Source of the DNA: Cyclostephanos tholiformis | Lineage: Eukaryota > Bacillariophyta > Thalassiosirophyceae > Thalassiosirales > Thalassiosiraceae | Assembly (NCBI GenBank): GCA_036939975.1 | Contig: JALLPB010000806.1 | Coordinates: 1-13,262, forward strand | Reading direction: 5' to 3' | Length of the DNA: 13,262 bases | The notes under the pieces: generated by a model | Told to the model about the DNA's origin: nothing | Seen by the model: only the letters and a program-made list of their open reading frames with translations | Databases searched by the model: none | Made by a program: the position numbers and the translations under genes | In this document: piece after piece, positions 8,222 through 13,262 of the stretch | Position numbering within the stretch: position 1 is the stretch's first letter | Layout: the number at the start of each line of letters is the position of its first letter

Positions 8222-10289
8222 CTAATATTCCTCAGGTTTCATCGGTATTCCACCAATCCCGAACAGGGCTGACATTTCCGCGTCTTCCAACTCTCTGCCG
8301 CTACCGAACCTCAGGGCTCCGACTTCCACGTCATCGTAATCGTCCGCGTCAAACCCGTATGCGGCGGCATAACCCCCCCTTGATCTACTACCGCTACTAC
8401 TACCGTCACCTCCGTCATCGACATGGTCCAGTACCGGCGCCCTCGCATCGTGCGGGAATTCCTCCGCGATCCGTTCGAGCTCTTCCAATAGGAAGTCCGA
8501 CGCCATCATGGCGGCGCTCGTCTGTGCGCCGTTGAGGGGCGAAACTATATCCCGTCCGTAGTCCTCCCTCTTGCCCAGTCGAATCTCCAGCGCCTGCAGG
8601 ATGACGTTGACCATGTCCCCGCCGTCGATCTGGCCCCTGTCGACCCTGTTTGCTGCCGGCGTCGAGTCGTACACAAACGACTTGTCTTCCGCTCTAACGA
8701 CGCCGTCGACCTGTAGGTCGTTCGCAACACGCAACGCCTCCATGTCGCGACGATCGACCTTCATCCCCTCGACGTCGGACCAGTCCCGCAGGCGCAGCAT
8801 CCTATCGAGGTTTTCGGTCCCGATTCGGCTTAAGGTCTTCTCGTTCTGCGACATGGGACGGCACCATTTGTAAAAGAGGGGAAGGCGTAAGCGGCGAGAT
8901 GAGATAGAGATGTCATGTTATATTCTCCGTACGGAAAGCCCGACCGAGACCACAGCATGATAAAAAAGATTGACTCCCACCCAATCGAGTCCGAAATGCA
9001 AATTCACATCCATGCCCCTCCCCCCCCCCTTCACCCTTATCTTCCCGCTCGAACCCCCTACTTTCTATACCTCCCCCTCGCCCGAAATCGAAGGTACTCA
9101 CCTGCTGATAGACCAATCCCGTCGGTATCCCCCGCTGCGCGACACGCACCTGCCTCGTCCTCAATATGTTGACCATGGGCCACGGACTCCTACGAGCGTA
9201 ATTCCCCGCCATCCCGCCCTCGCCGATCCTGTCCCTCCCGGCATCCCGAAAGGTCCAATCGGGATGGAAGAATATCAGCTGTATCATATCGCCGAGATCG
9301 TCCAGGGACGAATTGCCATCGCCCAACGTGCCGGTGAGGGTATCGGCCCACTGCTCGAACGATTCGACGCCCGACGATCCGATCCCGCCGATCGCGCAGC
9401 AGAAATTTGGCAACACGTGCAACGTCGTCGATATATCGGATTCGCTCGAATCCTGTATCCTCGATACCTCGTGCCAGTACGACGCGTACGCGTCCTCGGG
9501 CGATGCGGCAAGTCGATCGACGGCGTATCGCACCGGACCGGGGGGTATCCCCGACCTCGACGACGATTGGGTGAAGGGACATAGTGCCAAATCGGCCATC
9601 ATGCGCGATACCCAAGATTCGGTGATGGATATTATCGACGCGTCGTCGTCGGGCAACGGCAGGTGCGGGAGAGTGACGATGGCGGAAGAAGACGATGCGG
9701 CGGCGGCGGCGGAGGCGGCGCCGGCGGTCGACGTCCTAGTCGTCGATCCACCCCCGTCGACGTCGTAGTAGTCGTCGTCGTCGTCCGCTCCGCCGAAGTC
9801 CCACACCTCGTCGTCGTCCCAGAACGGATCGGGAGCGAATATCATGTCGCTGACAGCCCCCCTACCCCCCCCAATCGCCGCCGCGACGTCGTTGTGCTGG
9901 TGGAAAGTCCCAACGGCGTTACCGTTCGGATTGCGATACGATTTTACCGTGAATCCGCGACGACCGTCGTTGTTATCGACGTACGGAATCAGGATTGTAT
10001 CGATGCCGAAATTGTCGCACACGTCCTTGCAGGCATCGAGGTGAGCGAGTAATTTCGTTAGGTAAAATTTATCCGATAGCTTCCTCGACATGTTGGGATA
10101 TATCACCGTCGCGGATTCCTAGTTACGTTCGTTGTGTACGAATATATATATATAGTTAGGGTTAGGGGAGGGGGTGGGGGGGTGGAGGGTGGGTTAGGGT
10201 GAGCAGTGGCGGTGAGAAAATGGGCATGATGTATTTTCGAGGGGGTCGTTTTCGAACACATGTAAACGTGGCGTTGGGGGGCGGGGGGG

Positions 10290-10331
<42 letters not shown>

Positions 10332-10762
10332 GTAACGGGTGTGGGGGTTGGTAGAACCAGGAGAAAGGTTGTGGACCGATCCCGCCCCGATTCTGNGCCC
10401 CCCCTCCCCCCCCCCCCCCCCCCCCCCCCCCCCTTCTCTCTGTGTCTCTCAACGATCAAAACGAAGAAAGAAAGAACAATAGTCGGGGTAAAGTGAAAGG
10501 GGGAAGAAAAAAAAACACACTCACCCCCCGTATCATGGTCCTGGATGCAAGCGATACCAATCTCCATAGGGACGACATCATATTCGGCAAACTGGTAACG
10601 GATTCGTCGATGGACAGTTTGGGCGGCGGCGGTGGAGGATTCATCATCGCCGCGTCGTTGGTCTCGACCGATCGTCGGGATGCGTACGACATGGTCAACG
10701 CAGTAGGATGCGGCATCAACGATGACGACGACGTTGACGACGACGTCAATGTAGGTCGTTGT

Positions 10763-10800
<38 letters not shown>

Positions 10801-10999
10801 ATTATCGATATTATCGATGATATTATAGGCACGATGACGTAGTCCGACGAGGGGGGAGGGCGGATGGGCGAATCCCGCGGCATTGATAGAATGACGACGA
10901 CGACTACTATCATGACGACGTCGGACATGGTAGAAAGACGAACGACGACCGCTCGTCGGAGACGATGACCCCGTGACGAGGGTCGTCATCGGCCAGAGA

Positions 11000-11035
<36 letters not shown>

Positions 11036-11133
11036 GTAGTGGCGACGAGGAATACGAGGACTATCGTGGCCGCCATCGCGGCGACGATGGGGTGAGGGGA
11101 AGTCGACGACGATGATGCCTTAGTAGTCATCAT
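8222..11133 (-). CDS. Secretory/plastid-entry DUF1415-domain protein, three exons
   Basis: Proposed join on the minus strand: exon 1 11133-10525, exon 2 10118-9102, exon 3 8845-8222, 749 residues, all junctions GT-AG and phase 0. Exon 1 begins with a hydrophobic segment (about 16-34) like a signal peptide or anchor, then low-complexity Ser, His and Pro stretches. An AAGFAHP sequence near 85-91 resembles the diatom plastid cleavage motif but lies far from the hydrophobic core. Exon 2 has an acidic and Ala/Ser-rich linker, then the domain: WVSRMMADLALCPF, GPVRYAV, STTLHVLPNF, LIFFHPDWTF and NYARRSPWPMVNILR, the order of conserved blocks in bacterial DUF1415 proteins. Exon 3 supplies the domain end (NEKTLSRIGTENLDRML) and an acidic eukaryotic extension. 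Family function is unknown. Exons 2-3 are well supported; linking exon 1 is inference. Without it translation would start at the ATG at 10091 (537 residues). Confidence 0.7.
8846..9101 (-). other. Intron 2 of the DUF1415 gene
   Basis: 256 nt on the minus strand: donor CAG|GTGAGT and acceptor TCGCAG|AACGAG, phase 0. It joins GLVYQQ to NEKTLSRIG, which restores the C-terminal end expected of a DUF1415 domain. The coding-strand intron is G-rich. The read-through alternative loses the conserved continuation. Confidence 0.85.
10154..10201 (+). repeat. Telomere-like TTAGGG motifs and G-rich tract
   Basis: GTTAGGGTTAGGGG and, further on, GGGTTAGGGT flank runs of G on the plus strand, inside intron 1 of the DUF1415 gene. 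The spacing of G runs permits a G-quadruplex. Only about three TTAGGG-like units are present, so this is not a telomere. Confidence 0.5.
10293..10433. repeat. Paired G and C homopolymers flanking an ambiguous base
   Basis: A run of 38 G (10293-10330) is followed, after about 75 bp, by a run of 28 C (10406-10433) with an N at 10396. The two runs are mutually complementary and could form a long hairpin in single-stranded DNA or RNA. They lie within intron 1 of the DUF1415 gene. Run lengths in an assembly are unreliable here. Confidence 0.75.
10764..10799 (-). repeat. GAT/ATC trinucleotide microsatellite
   Basis: Twelve perfect GAT units on the plus strand, read on the minus strand as a poly-His run in exon 1 of the DUF1415 gene (about residues 113-123). 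Confidence 0.75.
11000..11032 (-). repeat. GAC/GTC trinucleotide microsatellite
   Basis: Eleven perfect GAC units on the plus strand, read on the minus strand as a poly-Ser run just after the hydrophobic segment of the DUF1415 protein (about residues 35-45). Confidence 0.75.
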
Positions 11134-11327
11134 CGTTGTTTTTTTGGGGGGGGGGGGACGACGTAGCAGTGCCGCGGGAAAATGGGTGGGGGGGGGGGTA
11201 GGTCGGTCTTGTGTGTTTGAAGTTGATGTTATAGACGATTATTTTGATGTGATTGATGTTGTGATTATTTTTTCATGATGATGTGTGTGTGATATTGAAA
11301 ATGAATGAAGTGCATGCATGCGAAGTG

Positions 11328-11389
11328 CTTCCCGCCAATAGTTTTTTGCGGGATCGCCGGACGATCATCCGAGAAAAAGTGGCGGGAAG
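11328..11389. promoter_or_regulatory. Inverted repeat of E2F-like sites
   Basis: Arms CTTCCCGCCA (11328-11337) and TGGCGGGAAG (11380-11389) are perfect reverse complements with a 42-bp spacer. Each holds TTCCCGCC, the core of E2F/DP binding sites. A TTTTTTGCGGGA between them (11342-11353) is a weaker match. Confidence 0.45.
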
Positions 11390-11405
11390 ACCCCTTCACC
11401 GTGTG

Positions 11406-11413
11406 TGACGTCA
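11406..11413. promoter_or_regulatory. TGACGTCA CRE-type palindrome
   Basis: A full cAMP-response-element palindrome recognised by bZIP factors. TGACGT is known in diatoms as the core of CO2/cAMP-responsive elements and of aureochrome binding. It lies about 333 bp before the plus-strand ATG and 272 bp before the minus-strand ATG. Binding is inferred, and one 8-mer can occur by chance. Confidence 0.4.
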
Positions 11414-11700
11414 TCTTCTTTGCTGTATGTTAGTCAGTGGAACTTACGTAGCATGATGATGACTCATAATAATATCACCCCCGCTACCCGCCCTCCTGCA
11501 CCACGCACTCACATCATACACAAAAAACCTACTTTCGTACCTATTCGCCTTCGAGGCAAAAACAACAGCAGGATAGAGGAGTGGTGACAACAACATGCAG
11601 TAGATTCTTCACCCATCCACGCTCGGCTCCGGGAGGGAACAAAACGCACTCGATTACAGATAAAATATTTATCCGCGGTAACAATCCCTCGACGAAAGGA

Positions 11701-11711
11701 TATATATAATA
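11701..11711 (+). promoter_or_regulatory. TATA-like element before the plastid FN3-like gene
   Basis: TATATATAATA ends 35 bp before the ATG at 11747. If it is a true TATA box, the 5' UTR would be only a few bases long; it may instead be AT-rich leader. Confidence 0.35.
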
Positions 11712-11746
11712 CCCCCCCCCCCCCAATCGAAACGAAAATAATAACA

Positions 11747-12667
11747 ATGAGATTCCTCAATGCAGCCTCCGTCGCACTCATGACATCTGCATCGTCGGCC
11801 TTCGTACCTCACTCGTCGTCGACGTCGATCTCGCGCCGGTCGGCATTATCGCGCGCGTCGTGCGCGTCGCCGTCGGTCACGACGACGACCCGCCTGAATA
11901 TGGCCAACCTCCCGTTCTTCGCCCAGGAGGAGAAGGGGAAGTCCTCCCCCACCTCCTCCTCCTCCTCCTCCTCCTCCGTCGCCGCCCAACCCGCCGACGA
12001 TGGCGAAGAATTCGACTCCATGACCATGGAGGAGGAGATCGAGCGTCTCGTGCAGAAGGAACTGGCGAAGACGATGCGAATGTCGAAAATGAGCAACGAG
12101 AAGGGGATGGAATACGCGCCTTGGATGGGAATATCCGAGGTCGACGAGGATCGCATACGTTCCGTAATGAGGGAAAAGACCGAGGCGAGGCGCAAGCGTC
12201 GGGAGCAGGAGAGGGACGTGTCGGGGAATTTGTTCCGCGATTCGCAGGCGCAGGAGCTGAGCGGCACCGGATTGAGCTACAAGATCGTCGACGGTACCTC
12301 CGTCGAATTGCAGTGGGCGACCAGGACCGAATCCAACACGAGGGGTTTCGTCGTCAAGCGTCGCGCCGCCAAGACGAACGATTACTCGGTCGTGGCGTCG
12401 TATGCGGAGTACGGTCCCCTCGTTTCCAAGGGTAGGGAGGGCGGGATATACCGCTACCTCGACGAAACCGCCACGCCCGGGGGATGGGTGTATCGCATAA
12501 GCGAGGTGGACAATAACGGGAACGAGTCGGACGTGTGTCAGTGCCTCGTCGAGTTGGAAACGGAGGGCGAGCAGAAGGCGGCGATAATCGCGGGAGTCGG
12601 ATTCGGATTATTCGCGTTGGGCGCGTTCGTGGCCGGCGTGGTCATGGACCCGATGAACGGATACTGA
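11747..12667 (+). CDS. Plastid-targeted membrane protein with FN3-like domain
   Basis: 306 residues in one exon. The N-terminus is a signal peptide (1-18) ending in the motif SSA|FVP, where Phe19 after the cut is the hallmark of diatom plastid presequences. A Ser/Arg/Thr-rich, acid-free transit region follows to about residue 52 (TRLNMA). Next come a poly-Ser linker, a charged, probably helical stretch (88-158, EEEIERLVQKELAK and MREKTEARRKRREQE), and a beta-rich domain at about 175-270 with VELQW, GFVVKRR and GWVYRISEVDNNGNES. These resemble the strands of a fibronectin type III fold. A single membrane segment (277-300) precedes a six-residue tail. The likely place is a plastid membrane, perhaps the thylakoid, with the FN3-like domain on one side. 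The biochemical role is unknown. The start is fixed by the presequence and an ACAATG context. Confidence 0.85.
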   Translation: MRFLNAASVALMTSASSAFVPHSSSTSISRRSALSRASCASPSVTTTTRLNMANLPFFAQEEKGKSSPTSSSSSSSSVAAQPADDGEEFDSMTMEEEIERLVQKELAKTMRMSKMSNEKGMEYAPWMGISEVDEDRIRSVMREKTEARRKRREQERDVSGNLFRDSQAQELSGTGLSYKIVDGTSVELQWATRTESNTRGFVVKRRAAKTNDYSVVASYAEYGPLVSKGREGGIYRYLDETATPGGWVYRISEVDNNGNESDVCQCLVELETEGEQKAAIIAGVGFGLFALGAFVAGVVMDPMNGY

Positions 12668-12950
12668 ACGTATAAGATCCCGTCGGTCCCCACGGCGCGC
12701 GCGATGGTGTTTTTGCGATGTGCGCGTACTACGCAAATCGAACGACGACGATGACGACGACGACGTTTTGGGATGTGTGGGAAGGAAGAAGAGGAGGTTA
12801 GGGCGAATGAATGTGAGAACTACGAAATTGATCGAACGACTACGACATTACGGGATGGGAAGGAAGGTAAGGGTGGTAGGAGGGGAGGGGGGGGGGGGCA
12901 GAGGGTGAGCGAGGATGGTGGAGTGAGATGAATTACAGGTATAACCACAA
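12668..12950 (+). other. 3' flank, no gene seen
   Basis: Follows the stop of the plastid FN3-like gene. It contains a GAC-rich patch (about 12744-12765) and G-rich runs near 12883-12898. A 62-residue plus-strand frame here is repeat-derived (poly-Asp, Gly/Arg) and not supported. It is probably 3' UTR and spacer. Confidence 0.4.
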
Positions 12951-13262
12951 GTAGTTCTTATATATATATATCATTGGGGAATCGAATATCATTTTCAATG
13001 TCCTTTGCTTTTTCATCCGTGTGTTTCGATACAGGTTACGATTCCCAAAGAAAACCAGGTAACGAGAGGTCTGCCAATGGAACATCCCGATCCACAATTT
13101 TTGAAGAATATGCTTCGTACGATGAGAACCATTCACTCGTTCCATCCATATCAAAAGTGAACGTCGTTGAGTATAATCTTTTAGATGGATAGATTACATC
13201 CATTTCGGTAGTTCTTATATATATATATCATTGGGGAATCGAATATCATTTTCAATGTCCTT
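12951..13262 (+). repeat. Direct repeat of at least 55 bp, 257-bp period
   Basis: The 55 bases at 12951-13005 recur without mismatch at 13208-13262, where the window ends. Each copy holds an AT dinucleotide tract followed by TCATTGGGGAATCG and a T-rich tail. Since the second copy is cut by the window edge, the true unit may be the full 257 bp, that is a tandem duplication or satellite. Confidence 0.85.
13035..13192 (+). other. Possible exon inside the repeat unit
   Basis: A pyrimidine-rich stretch ends in GATACAG|GTTACG at 13034/13035, a good acceptor, and ATTACAG|GTATAA near 12937 would be a fair donor, giving an intron of about 96 nt, close to the other short introns here. After it two frames are open: one of 41 codons to a TGA at 13158 (includes LPMEHPDPQFLKNMLRTM), and one to a TAG at 13190. 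Neither matches a family I recognise. It could equally be non-coding. Confidence 0.2.

Larger units (their letters stand above)
10119..10524 (-). other. Probable intron 1 of the DUF1415 gene
   Basis: 406 nt on the minus strand: donor GGG|GTGAGT (10524) and acceptor AACTAG|GAATCC (10119). Exon 1 ends in phase 0, and exon 2 is open in phase 0 exactly from the base after TAG, so the join is in frame. The acceptor lacks a strong pyrimidine tract, which lowers confidence. The intron holds G and C homopolymers, telomere-like motifs and one ambiguous base. Confidence 0.6.
11134..11746. promoter_or_regulatory. Divergent promoter, DUF1415 gene / plastid FN3-like gene
   Basis: A 613-bp gap between two diverging starts, without a credible gene. 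It contains a G run near 11146-11158, an inverted pair of TTCCCGCC sites (11328-11337 and 11380-11389), a TGACGTCA palindrome (11406-11413), and a TATATATAATA block at 11701-11711 followed by a 13-C run, about 40 bp before the plus-strand ATG. The arrangement suggests shared control of both genes, which is inference. Confidence 0.5.

Noticed and set aside
9313..9768. 151-residue plus-strand frame opposite DUF1415 exon 2
   Set aside because: The minus strand carries conserved DUF1415 blocks; the plus frame is antisense to them and ends in repeat-derived Ala/Ser.
10103..10567. Minus-strand frame through the G and C runs (poly-Pro/poly-Gly)
   Set aside because: It exists only because homopolymers have no stops and it includes the N; the region fits an intron.
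10442..10765. 107-residue plus-strand frame
   Set aside because: Antisense to exon 1 of the DUF1415 gene, ending in Asp/Gly repeats; no independent support.
12720..12908. 62-residue plus-strand frame after the FN3-like gene
   Set aside because: Made of a GAC run and a G-rich tail; likely 3' UTR.
12933..13154. 73-residue minus-strand frame across the repeat
   Set aside because: It runs through the AT microsatellite, and the plus strand has the better splice-like signals; no recognised motif.
1..13262. tRNA, rRNA, CRISPR array, transposase or prophage
   Set aside because: None seen by eye on either strand. The repeats are microsatellites or local duplications without spacers, and no frame shows transposase or phage motifs. 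A tRNA scan would settle the small-RNA part.

Overview
The window looks like nuclear DNA of a photosynthetic stramenopile, most likely a centric diatom. The reasons are short GT-AG introns, several long serine- and aspartate-rich proteins, many GAC/TCG trinucleotide runs and G or C homopolymers, and a protein starting with a bipartite plastid presequence that carries the diatom-type S-A|F-V-P cleavage motif. The species call is an inference.

Five protein-coding genes are supported. From left to right: (1) a plus-strand CaMK-group protein kinase (408-1439). (2) Convergent to it, a minus-strand three-exon gene (1536-4047) for a membrane-anchored protein with two fused sulfotransferase-like modules. 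(3) Divergent from that, a single-exon plus-strand gene (4418-8086) for a 1222-residue, mostly disordered Ser-rich protein that I do not recognise. (4) Convergent to it, a minus-strand three-exon gene (8222-11133) that I assemble from three separate open stretches. Its protein has an ER-type N-terminus, an acidic/Ser/Ala-rich region and a DUF1415 domain split by an intron. (5) Divergent from that, a single-exon plus-strand gene (11747-12667) for a plastid-targeted protein with a fibronectin-III-like domain and one C-terminal membrane segment.

All neighbours are convergent or divergent, with convergent gaps of about 100-135 bp, so regulatory sequence sits mainly in the divergent gaps 4048-4417 and 11134-11746. 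The second gap carries a TGACGTCA palindrome and a 10-bp inverted pair of TTCCCGCC sites, and could control genes 4 and 5 together. The last 600 bp hold no firm gene, but a perfect direct repeat of at least 55 bp at a 257-bp spacing runs into the window end and suggests a tandem duplication.

There is no evidence that the five genes form one pathway. Genes 4 and 5 may both be connected with plastid or secretory compartments. The most unusual points are the in-frame fused sulfotransferase pair with introns at equivalent places, the rebuilt targeted DUF1415 gene with a G-run/C-run pair in its first intron, and the unfinished tandem duplication at the right edge.
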